A stretch of DNA of 30,495 nt from CAYWTS01 sp964461265 (GTDB taxonomy: Bacteria > Bacteroidota > Ignavibacteria > Tepidaquicellales > OLB5), in assembly GCA_964461265.1 (NCBI GenBank), contig CAYWTS010000026.1:1-30495 (forward strand), read 5' to 3'. Under the pieces are notes generated by a model. It had not been told where the DNA came from. It made no database searches and was given only the letters and a program-made list of their open reading frames with translations. Positions 16,143-24,396 of this stretch are shown piece after piece (position 1 is the first letter of the stretch; each line of letters opens with the position of its first letter). The position numbers were made by a program, and so were the translations under genes.

Positions 16143-18659
16143 ATGGAAAGTAATTTCTCGAACCGTGTACAGGATGTGATTCGTTTAAGCAGGGAAGAAG
16201 CTATACGCCTTGGACACGATTATATAGGAACCGAACACCTTCTGCTTGGCATAATAAGGGAAGGTGAAGGGATAGCTATAAAGATCTTTAAAAATCTTGG
16301 CAAAGATGTCCATAAAATAAAAAAAACAGTTGAAGATACCGTCCGCCAATCCGGTACCACGTTAACTGTTGGCAACATACCCCTTACCAAACAAGCCGAA
16401 AAAGTACTTAAAATAACATATCTTGAAGCAAAAATATTCAAATCGGACGTAATAGGAACCGAGCATCTGCTCCTTTCGATACTAAGGGAAGACGATAATC
16501 TTGCATCACAGATACTCCAGCAGTTCGGCATCACTTATGAAGTAGTAAAAGAAGAATTGCAGAATATATTGAGCGGTAAATCATCACCACAGCCGCAAAA
16601 ACAATCAGCATCAGAAAAGAAAACGGCGGAGCGTTCAAAAACACCGGTACTCGATAATTTCGGTAGGGATTTAACAAAGCTTGCAGTGGAAGATAAGCTT
16701 GACCCCATTGTTGGCAGGGAAAAAGAAATAGAACGTGTTGCACAGGTATTGAGCCGCAGAAAGAAAAATAATCCTGTACTTATAGGTGAACCCGGAGTTG
16801 GCAAAACCGCAATTGCCGAAGGTCTTGCAACAAGAATAATACAGAAAAAAGTTTCACGTGTCCTGCACGATAAGCGTGTTGTAACGCTTGACCTTGCCTC
16901 AATTGTAGCGGGCACAAAATACCGCGGTCAATTCGAAGAACGTATGAAGGCAATTATGAATGAACTTGAGAAAGCCCGCGATGTAATATTATTTATAGAC
17001 GAGCTTCACACAATTGTTGGTGCAGGCGGTGCATCCGGTTCGCTTGACGCTTCGAATATTTTCAAACCCGCACTTGCAAGGGGCGATCTGCAATGCATAG
17101 GCGCCACAACACTGGACGAATACCGCCAGTATATTGAAAAAGACGGAGCACTAGACAGAAGATTCCAGAAAATAATTATTGACCCGACCACAGAAGAAGA
17201 AACTATACAGATACTTTTGAACATTAAACACAAATACGAAGAACATCACAATGTTCATTATTCCGATAAAGCAATAGAAGGTGCTGTAAAGCTGAGTTCA
17301 AGATATATTACCGACAGGTATCTGCCCGATAAAGCCATAGATGTTATGGATGAAGCGGGCTCACGCGTTCACCTCGCGAACATCGTTGTCCCTGAAAATA
17401 TCGTCAAACTCGAAGCTGAAATTGAGCGTGTAAAACACCAAAAGAACCAGGTGGTTAAGAACCAGAATTTCGAAGAAGCTGCAAAGCTGAGAGATGAGGA
17501 AAAACACCTGCAGCAGGAACTTGAACAAGCTAAACTTGACTGGGAAGTTAAATCACAAAGTATAATACACGAAGTAACCGAAGAAAACGTTGCCGAAGTT
17601 GTAGCTATGATGACAGGCATTCCTGTAACAAAGGTTGCACAATCAGAATCAGAGAAGCTTGTAAAAATGGAAGATGGACTAAAGAAATTTATTGTAGGAC
17701 AGGATGAAGCTATTGAGAAGCTTGCAAAGGCAATACGCCGCACACGTGCAGGGCTTAAAGACCCAAACCGTCCAATCGGTTCATTCGTATTCCTGGGACC
17801 AACAGGTGTAGGTAAAACTGAGATGGCAAAAGTGCTTGCAAAGTTCCTATTCGATAGCGAGGAAAACCTGGTTCGTATTGACATGAGCGAGTATATGGAG
17901 AAGTTTAATGTTTCAAGGCTTGTTGGCGCACCTCCGGGATACGTGGGATATGAAGAAGGCGGACAGCTTACGGAAAAAGTCAGAAGAAAACCCTATTCGG
18001 TAGTGCTTTTAGACGAAATAGAAAAAGCACACCCCGATATTTTCAATATACTTCTGCAGGTGCTTGATGAAGGTGTATTAACCGACAGTCTCGGCAGACG
18101 GGTAGACTTCAAAAATACTATTTTGATAATGACATCGAATATCGGTACAAAAGATATAAAAGCAATCGGCTCAATGGGATTCGGATTAACTGACGAAAAA
18201 GGTAAATATGACAAGATGAAATCTACAATCGAAGATTCGGTAAAACGGGTTTTCAGTCCTGAATTTTTAAACAGGATTGATGATTTAATAACATTCCGTC
18301 AGCTTGAAAGGGACGATATTTTCAATATCATCGATATTACCACAAAAGAATTGCTCGGCAGGATTTCATCGCTTGGAATAGAATTCGAATTTACTCCAGA
18401 GGCAAAAGAATTCCTGGTAGATAAAGGTTACGACCCGAAGTTCGGAGCAAGGCCTCTTAGAAGGGCAGTGCAAAAATACGTTGAAGACCCGATTTCGGAA
18501 GAGATCCTTAAAGGAACTTTTAAAGAGGGCTCTAAAATAAAGGTAAAGTATAAGAAAGGTGAAGATTCACTTATATTTGTTGACGCTGTTAAAGAAGATT
18601 CTGAAAAAAACACCACCTCTGAAAAAGAAGATCTCAAGGAAGAGACTTTGGAGAAATAA
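16143..18659 (+). CDS. clpC: ClpC, AAA+ unfoldase of the ClpCP protease
   Basis: 838 residues, full length. Two N-terminal Clp_N repeats (about 1-145) bind substrates or adaptors. The first AAA+ module has Walker A GEPGVGKT at 215-222 and Walker B VILFIDE at 281-287. The middle coiled region carries the UVR-like NFEEAAKLRDEE near 442-453 that marks ClpC. The second module has GPTGVGKT at 552-559 and VVLLDE at 620-625. The MGF at 678-680 lies where ClpC carries its ClpP-docking loop. The last 20 or so residues are an acidic, Glu/Lys-rich tail. It unfolds proteins for ClpP in the cytoplasm. No mcsAB or ctsR genes are adjacent; the gene appears monocistronic, between two terminators. Confidence 0.96.
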   Translation: MESNFSNRVQDVIRLSREEAIRLGHDYIGTEHLLLGIIREGEGIAIKIFKNLGKDVHKIKKTVEDTVRQSGTTLTVGNIPLTKQAEKVLKITYLEAKIFKSDVIGTEHLLLSILREDDNLASQILQQFGITYEVVKEELQNILSGKSSPQPQKQSASEKKTAERSKTPVLDNFGRDLTKLAVEDKLDPIVGREKEIERVAQVLSRRKKNNPVLIGEPGVGKTAIAEGLATRIIQKKVSRVLHDKRVVTLDLASIVAGTKYRGQFEERMKAIMNELEKARDVILFIDELHTIVGAGGASGSLDASNIFKPALARGDLQCIGATTLDEYRQYIEKDGALDRRFQKIIIDPTTEEETIQILLNIKHKYEEHHNVHYSDKAIEGAVKLSSRYITDRYLPDKAIDVMDEAGSRVHLANIVVPENIVKLEAEIERVKHQKNQVVKNQNFEEAAKLRDEEKHLQQELEQAKLDWEVKSQSIIHEVTEENVAEVVAMMTGIPVTKVAQSESEKLVKMEDGLKKFIVGQDEAIEKLAKAIRRTRAGLKDPNRPIGSFVFLGPTGVGKTEMAKVLAKFLFDSEENLVRIDMSEYMEKFNVSRLVGAPPGYVGYEEGGQLTEKVRRKPYSVVLLDEIEKAHPDIFNILLQVLDEGVLTDSLGRRVDFKNTILIMTSNIGTKDIKAIGSMGFGLTDEKGKYDKMKSTIEDSVKRVFSPEFLNRIDDLITFRQLERDDIFNIIDITTKELLGRISSLGIEFEFTPEAKEFLVDKGYDPKFGARPLRRAVQKYVEDPISEEILKGTFKEGSKIKVKYKKGEDSLIFVDAVKEDSEKNTTSEKEDLKEETLEK

Positions 18660-18689
18660 GCTTATATAACATCTGATAAGGATGGAGAC

Positions 18690-18722
18690 AAAAATCCCCC
18701 GCATACTGAGGGGGATTTTTTT
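18690..18722. terminator. Bidirectional intrinsic terminator between convergent genes
   Basis: AAAAATCCCCC (18690-18700) pairs with GGGGGATTTTT (18710-18720) around a nine-base loop, with T-runs on both strands. It lies between clpC and the converging BNR-protein gene and can serve both. Confidence 0.92.
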
Positions 18723-18737
18723 ATAACTACATTAATT

Positions 18738-20444
18738 TTATTTTAATAGTACCATTGCTTTAGTTTCTTTATATCCATCCATTGTAAGTGTATAAAAATA
18801 TGTTCCGCTTGGATAATTTTTCCCATTCCACTCAATTTCATAAATTCCCGGATTTAGCTGCTGATTAACAATGGTAGCAACTTCACGTCCCAAAATATCA
18901 AACACAATTATTTGAACCCGCTGGCTGGCGGGCAACCCCTTGTTTGGGGAATTAGGAACACCAAATTTTATTTTTGTTACCGGGTTAAACGGATTTGGAT
19001 AATTCTGGTATAATTCAAATTTATCGGGAAATGAATTTGCAACCGGTTCTATTCCAAGGATATCCGAAATTTCAGACGTAAAGATTTCCTGGTTAAACCC
19101 GCCCAGCCGCTCATCTGTCCATACAGGAACAACATTCTGGCCTAAGTAATCTATATCTATATAATCACCAAAACGGACATTGGTTCCGGGGATACTTGTT
19201 GGTGATTGTTCGGAGCTGATAAGCTCGTTAAAAAACGTTGTGCCGCCGTCGGTAGAACGTGCAAGCCATGCCTCAATAATTGTATTATTAGGTGTGTTCC
19301 TTGTATCCATATATATAATAGAAATCCTGCCTGTTTCATTAACAGCAATCGATGGCCAGTATTGGATTTTACCGTTGTTAATAGGGTCGTTATTCACCCT
19401 TACAGGAGCTGACCAGTTCAATCCTGAATTTGTTGAATGGCATAAAAACACATCGCAGTCACCGTTACGGTTATCTGCAAAAGTTACATAAATCCATCCG
19501 CTTCTGGGTCCCGTGCTTCTATCTACGTCAATAAAAGGGAATGTGCCCACATTATTCGGCAAACCGGAGGGAAATACACCTGAAGAAATAGTAATATCCG
19601 TTCCAAAAGAGGTTCCGCCGTTTGTTGAACGGTCAAACATTACACTTGCATTCGCTCCGTATCCAAGCCATGTTACATAAACATTACCATTCCTCGCTAC
19701 CGAGACATTCGAACCCTGCACGTTACTGGTAACATCACTCACGCTGATTGGTGTAGTTGTCCAGTTAACACCGCCATTGGTCGATTTAACCAGCTTTATT
19801 CCGTTGCCGCCCGAAAACCTTGTCCATGTAATATAAAGTGTATTAAGATAAGGACTCCCTTGTGTAAGATCGGCAGTTATCCATTCTTTATCTTCAGAAC
19901 CGGCTTGTGCTGCAATATATGCATTTGGAAAAGTTATACCACCATTTGTTGATTTATAAACTGCAAGGGTTAAATTACCTCCCTGTGGTGAAATTGCAAT
20001 TACTGAAATGTAAAAATTGCCGGCTGTATCGGTAATAACAACCGGGTCGCTGTTACGTGTTAAATTCGGCAGAAGCATAGAATCAAGTATCACGGGGTAA
20101 GACCACGTTAATCCGCCGTTAGTCGAATAACTATACCCTACCCTGCGGTTTGCATTAGGGTCAACTCCGTAACGGAAATCGCGCCAGGCAGCAACTACCC
20201 TGTTGGGGTCTTTGCGGCTGATACCAACAGAAGGTTCATTCTGCGGTGCAGCATTTTGTGTAATATTAATATTAAAAAATAAAACTGATGATGGAGGATT
20301 AGTTTCTATGGGTCCCGGAACCGGGTATATAACCGATTCCCTCTGCCGTTCCATAGGTGCTTTGAATAAATCTTCGAAGCTGTTTTGTGCAAATAAAAAT
20401 TGAACGCTTACTGAAAATAAAATAAATGTAATTAATAATTTCAT
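18738..20444 (-). CDS. Secreted BNR/sialidase-like propeller protein with T9SS sorting domain
   Basis: 568 residues. The signal peptide is cut near AQ (residue 20). Six Asp-box repeats of the form STNGGxTW/F are visible at about 107-114, 165-172, 221-228, 273-280, 337-344 and 397-404, marking a sialidase-type beta-propeller. The last 90 residues are a T9SS type A sorting domain: FELYQNYPNPFNPVTKIKF at 477-494, then FDILGREVATIVNQ and YPSGTYFYTLTMDGYKETKAMVLLK, split across the domain. It would be exported across the outer membrane and attached or released. Sialidase activity is not shown, since Asp-boxes are structural and I could not assign the catalytic Arg triad. It lies downstream of another BNR cargo gene, 94 bases apart. 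Confidence 0.87.
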   Translation of the reverse strand: MKLLITFILFSVSVQFLFAQNSFEDLFKAPMERQRESVIYPVPGPIETNPPSSVLFFNINITQNAAPQNEPSVGISRKDPNRVVAAWRDFRYGVDPNANRRVGYSYSTNGGLTWSYPVILDSMLLPNLTRNSDPVVITDTAGNFYISVIAISPQGGNLTLAVYKSTNGGITFPNAYIAAQAGSEDKEWITADLTQGSPYLNTLYITWTRFSGGNGIKLVKSTNGGVNWTTTPISVSDVTSNVQGSNVSVARNGNVYVTWLGYGANASVMFDRSTNGGTSFGTDITISSGVFPSGLPNNVGTFPFIDVDRSTGPRSGWIYVTFADNRNGDCDVFLCHSTNSGLNWSAPVRVNNDPINNGKIQYWPSIAVNETGRISIIYMDTRNTPNNTIIEAWLARSTDGGTTFFNELISSEQSPTSIPGTNVRFGDYIDIDYLGQNVVPVWTDERLGGFNQEIFTSEISDILGIEPVANSFPDKFELYQNYPNPFNPVTKIKFGVPNSPNKGLPASQRVQIIVFDILGREVATIVNQQLNPGIYEIEWNGKNYPSGTYFYTLTMDGYKETKAMVLLK

Positions 20445-20538
20445 GGTTTTAAATTTGAATTACCAATTATGTTAATATAGTAAAATAAATGAAAAGTTTC
20501 ATCATTGCATTTTATGATAAAATAAAGTGATTTTAATC

Positions 20539-21900
20539 CTATTTAAGAAGAACTAATTTTTTTGTTTCCCTGTATTCTACAACGCCTGTATTTTCATAAC
20601 CAGGGTTGATAATAGAAAGCTGGTAGAAATAAATCCCTGAAGGATAATTTGTTCCGTCCCACTCATCACTGTAAACACCGGGTTGAATAATCTCATTTAC
20701 TAGTTCAAAAACCTCTCTTCCTGTAACATCGAATATTTTGAGTATTACCAATGCTCCTTTAACTTCACCTGAATTGGAAGAACGCAAACGTGGTATGTTA
20801 AATTTTATTCTTGTAACAGGATTAAATGGATTCGGATAATTCTGGTAAAGCATAAATGCAGAAGGTATTTCATTGCTGATAAGCGTAACACCATTAATAA
20901 ATGCCGTTAAAGATGAAATCCCGCCATTATTTCTAACTGCATATACAACACCAGGTCCCATGGTCGAGCCGGAGCGTGCGTGAGAAAAATGTGTGTAAGT
21001 TCCTGAAGGTGCTGTATATTGTACGAACCAGCTGTTACCGCCATCACCTGAAAAGTAAACATTGCTGCTGCTTCTTAGATATAAGCATACGTACGACATA
21101 TTTGTTATCCCAAGTGCTGAATTAAAAAAACCGGTTCCAATTGTATTTGAAAGCTGCTGCCAGTTCAAACCATCATTTGTAGATTTTAGTAAGCCTGTAA
21201 CACCTGATGCATATCCGACATTCGGAATAACAGCCCGAAACCAAATACTAATAACGGACGTAACTGGTGCAGATGATTGAACTATCCAGTTCGTGCCGCT
21301 ATTAGAGGAATAGTAAATTCTTGAGTTATTAGTCCCAAACCAGATTTTACTTCCTGATACCCACAAAGAATTATTAATACCCATCTCTGAACCTGATTGT
21401 GGAAGATACAGCCCGGTTGAGTCCCAGCTTACACCACCTGTTGTAGTTTTTCGAAGAGACCACCTATTACCAGCTGGATCACCAACCAAGAATCCGTTTG
21501 ATGCAGATGTCATCCACACGGAACGTATTGGAATATTCAACTGAGTACTTACAGTCCAGTTATTACCACCGTTAGAACTTCTGAATAAATAGTAAATTGG
21601 ACCGTAAAAGCCAATTGTAAATACTAAAGACAAGTCATAAGCAAAAATATTGGTTAAATTTACATTTGAAGGGATACCATTTACGCCGACATTTATCCAA
21701 TTCAGACCTGTGTTTGAAGTCTTTAATACAATTCCATTAACACCGCAAACGTAGGCGTTAATAGAGTTTATGTTCGAAACTGATGTAAGCTCTGTACTAA
21801 CACCTGAGTTTCTTTCTACCCAAAAAAATTGAGCTTTAAGATAATTAATATTAAAGAAAAACAAAGAAATGATTAACAGAAGCGGCAAATATTTCTTCAT
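20539..21900 (-). CDS. Secreted YCF48/BNR-repeat protein with T9SS sorting domain
   Basis: 453 residues. The signal peptide is cut after ...YLKA (residue 23). The body is a run of propeller-type repeats with degenerate Asp-boxes (SNTGLNW near 62-68, SNGGNNW 109-115, TTGGVSW 153-159, SNSGTNW 199-205, TNDGLNW 241-247, GDGGNSW 285-291), resembling YCF48/photosystem II stability factor-like proteins common in Ignavibacteria secretomes. From about 350 it carries a T9SS type A sorting domain (LYQNYPNPFNPVTRIKF, FDVTGREVFELVNE, YPSGIYFYQL, ETKKLVLLK). A strong Shine-Dalgarno fixes the start. It likely forms an operon with the second cargo gene. Ligand unknown. Confidence 0.87.
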   Translation of the reverse strand: MKKYLPLLLIISLFFFNINYLKAQFFWVERNSGVSTELTSVSNINSINAYVCGVNGIVLKTSNTGLNWINVGVNGIPSNVNLTNIFAYDLSLVFTIGFYGPIYYLFRSSNGGNNWTVSTQLNIPIRSVWMTSASNGFLVGDPAGNRWSLRKTTTGGVSWDSTGLYLPQSGSEMGINNSLWVSGSKIWFGTNNSRIYYSSNSGTNWIVQSSAPVTSVISIWFRAVIPNVGYASGVTGLLKSTNDGLNWQQLSNTIGTGFFNSALGITNMSYVCLYLRSSSNVYFSGDGGNSWFVQYTAPSGTYTHFSHARSGSTMGPGVVYAVRNNGGISSLTAFINGVTLISNEIPSAFMLYQNYPNPFNPVTRIKFNIPRLRSSNSGEVKGALVILKIFDVTGREVFELVNEIIQPGVYSDEWDGTNYPSGIYFYQLSIINPGYENTGVVEYRETKKLVLLK

Positions 21901-21906
21901 GACGTT

Positions 21907-21914
21907 CCTCCTTT
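21907..21914 (-). promoter_or_regulatory. Strong Shine-Dalgarno of the YCF48-like cargo gene
   Basis: AAAGGAGG on the minus strand, six bases before the ATG at 21900. Confidence 0.75.
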
Positions 21915-21923
21915 CATAAGTGT

Positions 21924-21953
21924 CAAATTAAAATTATTTAATAGTTACTTCAA
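21924..21953 (-). promoter_or_regulatory. Candidate promoter of the T9SS cargo pair
   Basis: On the minus strand, TTG (21953-21951), 19 bases, then TTAATTTG (21931-21924): one mismatch to TAnnTTTG and one base short of the N20 spacing seen elsewhere in the window. Weaker than the other candidates. Confidence 0.35.
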
Positions 21954-22090
21954 TTTGCATAACTAAATTAAATATATAAATCTGATGATACAATAGAACT
22001 TATTAATCATTGCTGTATTTTTTTGAATTTAATCTTTAAACAATGAACTTTAATTTGAAAATACATTTTGAATAACTAAATATTCAGATA

Positions 22091-22903
22091 ATGAATGATT
22101 ATTTCACCCACACCACCCTTGGCAGAACAGGATTAAAAGTCCACCGTTTAGGACTTTCAGCAACCTACCGTCCCGGCAAGGAAACCATTTATAAAGCAAT
22201 AGATGAAGGTATTAATTACTTTTTCCTGTTCGTTATAGACAGCCAGATGATAAAAGTACTGCGTGATGTTATGAAAGGCAGGCGTGAGCAGTTTATAATA
22301 GCAACCGGAGCAGGTAATTTGCTTCTTTACTCTCAAAATCTTAAAAAATCACTTGAACACAGACTCAAACAACTGCAAACCGAGTATATTGATATATTCC
22401 ACTATCTTGGTATCTATAAAGAAAAACAGTTTCCGGAACAGATAAAGGATGAGCTTCTTGCACTAAAGGAAACCGGGAAAGTACGTTTTACCTCAATTTC
22501 GTGCCACCACCGAAAACTAATCGGCAAGCTTGCACAGGAAGGTGAAATTGACACATTTATGCTCAGATACAATGCAGCACACCGCGGTGCCGAAAAGGAT
22601 ATATTCCCCTATCTTAAACCGCATAATCCCGGCATAGTCAGTTATACAGCTACGAGATGGCGATATTTGCTCAAACGTCCAAAGAATTGGCCAAAAGACG
22701 GACAGATACCCACAGCAGGTCAATGTTACAGGTTTGTCCTGTCAAATCCGAATGTTCATGTTGTGCTTACAGCACCAACAAACGAAAAACAGCTCGAAGA
22801 AAACCTGAAATCATTAAATGACGGACCTTTATCGGATGATGAAATGAAATTTATGATTAAGTTTGGCGATGCAGTTTATAACTCAAAGAAATGGTTCTGG
22901 TGA
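22091..22903 (+). CDS. Aldo/keto-reductase-fold protein lacking the catalytic tetrad
   Basis: 270 residues. The AKR fold is recognisable from TTLGRTGLKVHRLGLS at 8-23, AIDEGINYF at 36-44, LEHRLKQLQTEYIDIF at 88-103, GKVRFTSIS at 129-137 and YRFVLSNPNVHVVLTAPTN at 213-231. The positions of the catalytic Asp, Tyr, Lys and His are replaced: F45 for Asp (GINYFF instead of GINFFD), D50 for Tyr, G73 for Lys (IIATG instead of VIATK) and L106 for His. RYNAAHRGAEKDIFPYL at 159-175 looks like a subfamily signature. The change at all four sites with an otherwise clean frame suggests a conserved non-classical AKR rather than decay. It is monocistronic, convergent with hemW. Function unknown. Confidence 0.82.
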   Translation: MNDYFTHTTLGRTGLKVHRLGLSATYRPGKETIYKAIDEGINYFFLFVIDSQMIKVLRDVMKGRREQFIIATGAGNLLLYSQNLKKSLEHRLKQLQTEYIDIFHYLGIYKEKQFPEQIKDELLALKETGKVRFTSISCHHRKLIGKLAQEGEIDTFMLRYNAAHRGAEKDIFPYLKPHNPGIVSYTATRWRYLLKRPKNWPKDGQIPTAGQCYRFVLSNPNVHVVLTAPTNEKQLEENLKSLNDGPLSDDEMKFMIKFGDAVYNSKKWFW

Positions 22904-22908
22904 TGGTA

Positions 22909-22957
22909 GATTAAAGATTAAAGATTAAAGATTAAAGATTAAAGATTGAAGATTGAA
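22909..22957 (+). repeat. GATTAAA heptamer tandem array, locus 2
   Basis: Seven uninterrupted 7-base units: five perfect GATTAAA followed by two GATTGAA. The array starts five bases after the AKR stop. The same unit appears in register, but degenerate, at 14411-14445. Confidence 0.9.
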
Positions 22958-22986
22958 GAATACTGATTGAAAATGTAAGTCGAATG

Positions 22987-23028
22987 TAGCAGGTATAAAA
23001 ATATTTTTAAACCTACTAATACTTTTTT
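22987..23028 (+). terminator. Probable terminator of the AKR gene
   Basis: TAGCAGGTATAAAAAT (22987-23002) and ATTTTTAAACCTACTA (23003-23018) form a long stem with one mismatch and one G-T pair, followed shortly by a six-T run at 23023-23028. The AT-rich centre would open as the loop. Confidence 0.55.
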
Positions 23029-23042
23029 ATCTTTGATTTGTA

Positions 23043-23070
23043 TTTTTAATTTTTGATTTTTGATTTTTCA
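23043..23070. repeat. TTTTTGA heptamer repeats at the hemW 3' end
   Basis: Four 7-base units: TTTTTAA, TTTTTGA, TTTTTGA, TTTTTCA. The last includes the hemW stop codon. Low complexity, so the heptamer phase could be partly chance. Confidence 0.5.
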
Positions 23071-24189
23071 AAAATAGCTTGCAATTATTTCATCACAAAG
23101 AGCGTATCCTTTTGGTGTAAGCTTTAGAATGTTGTTGTTAAATGTTGCCAGTTGATTCGAGATGAGTAAATCGAATGGCTTTTTATAAGTTTGCTTAAAA
23201 TCTGTTTTATATTTTTCATTAAATCTCCCCAAATCAATTCCATTCCCTCTTAGTCCTAAATATATATATTCATAAATCGATTTATCCCTGCCGATATATT
23301 CAATCTTATCGTAAACTGTTTCACCTGAATTAACACGTTTAAGATATGTATTTAAATTTCTAACATTCACCCACCTTTGGTTTTTAATAAACGATGCAGC
23401 CGAAGGACCATACCCAACATATTCTTCATGGTTCCAGTATTTAAGATTATGTCTGCATTCATAGCCCGGCTTTGCAAAATTGGAAACTTCATATTGGCTT
23501 AAACCGTTTGCCTGCAAGAATTCGATTGTATGTAGATACATTTCGCATTCCAGTAACTCATCTGCCTGCTGCACACATCCAATAACTTTCATACTCATCA
23601 GCGGAGTTCCGTCTTCAAATATCAGCGAATACGCCGAGATATGCTTAATATTCAAATCGATTGTTTTATTCAGATTAGACTGCCACCCTTCAATTGTCTG
23701 GTTCGGTAATGCAAAAATCAGGTCAATACTGATATTTTCATATCCTGCATCCTGAGCATGCTTAACCGCACATTCAGCCGTTTGTGAATTATGAATACGT
23801 GTTAAAAATTTCAAATCATCATCATTAAACGACTGCACACCAAAGCTAAGCCTGTTTATGGGTAATTTTTTAAATTCAGCCAGTTTTTGTTTATTAAGGG
23901 TGCCGGGATTAGCTTCTATAGTAACTTCGGAATTGCCGGCTATGTTTAATGAAGTATTTAACGTATCGAAGATTCTGATAAAGTCAACATAACTCAAAAG
24001 CGATGGTGTGCCCCCGCCAAAATAAATTGTATCGAATTTATTATTATGGAAGTGTTTTGCAGAAGAATTAATTTCTTTTATCAATGAAGAAATAAATTCG
24101 TCTTTATGTGTATGGTTTGTTATAGAATAGAAATCACAATAAATGCATTTAGTATCGCAGAAAGGAATATGTATGTAAATACCCGACAT
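23068..24189 (-). CDS. hemW: HemW-like radical SAM protein (heme chaperone)
   Basis: 373 residues. The N-terminal radical SAM core has CDTKCIYCDF with the cluster cysteines C11, C15 and C18 in the CxxxCxxC spacing of HemN/HemW, then GGGTPS at 58-63 for SAM binding. SFGVQSFNDDDL near 125-136 and CRHNLKYWNHEEYVGYG in the C-terminal half are standard HemW motifs. The short cluster region and overall length favour HemW, a heme-binding chaperone for respiratory enzymes, over the longer coproporphyrinogen dehydrogenase HemN. The ATG at 24189 has no Shine-Dalgarno. Heme-binding b-type anchors (sdhC/sdhD) are encoded a few kilobases upstream on the same strand, a possible but unproven functional link. 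Confidence 0.9.
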   Translation of the reverse strand: MSGIYIHIPFCDTKCIYCDFYSITNHTHKDEFISSLIKEINSSAKHFHNNKFDTIYFGGGTPSLLSYVDFIRIFDTLNTSLNIAGNSEVTIEANPGTLNKQKLAEFKKLPINRLSFGVQSFNDDDLKFLTRIHNSQTAECAVKHAQDAGYENISIDLIFALPNQTIEGWQSNLNKTIDLNIKHISAYSLIFEDGTPLMSMKVIGCVQQADELLECEMYLHTIEFLQANGLSQYEVSNFAKPGYECRHNLKYWNHEEYVGYGPSAASFIKNQRWVNVRNLNTYLKRVNSGETVYDKIEYIGRDKSIYEYIYLGLRGNGIDLGRFNEKYKTDFKQTYKKPFDLLISNQLATFNNNILKLTPKGYALCDEIIASYF

Positions 24190-24396
24190 TTAATTTCAAG
24201 GTTCAAAGTTTAAAATATTTTAATTTGAAGGTAAATAGTAACATATTTAAAGCTTGTAGAATATCGTTATTCGTTCGTCTTTTGAATTTTAATATTGATT
24301 TGAAATTTTAGCTTTGGGATTTGAACTTTTGAAATAATGTTATTTATTTCTAATTTGAGATTTGCTTCGTATTAGTTACTCATGGCTGGAGAAATG
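24190..24396. other. AT-rich intergenic region with scattered TTTGAA words
   Basis: The 207-base gap between hemW and the downstream signal peptidase is very AT-rich and repeats words such as TTTGAA, TTTGAG and ATTTTGAA at irregular spacing (densest at 24284-24332). I see no open frame, RNA gene or convincing hairpin. It could be a decayed simple-repeat tract. Confidence 0.35.

Noticed and set aside
17369..17884. 171-codon open frame antisense to clpC, and similar long antisense frames in the phosphorylase and BNR genes
   Set aside because: Serine-rich, low-complexity translations mirror the codon bias of the sense genes; no start signals or families.
22909..22957. Possible CRISPR array from the tandem units
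   Set aside because: Units are 7 bases with no spacers and there are no cas genes in the window.
24190..24230. GGTTCAAAG resembling a tRNA T-loop
   Set aside because: No acceptor, D or anticodon stems can be formed around it; it is part of the AT-rich TTTGAA-type tract.
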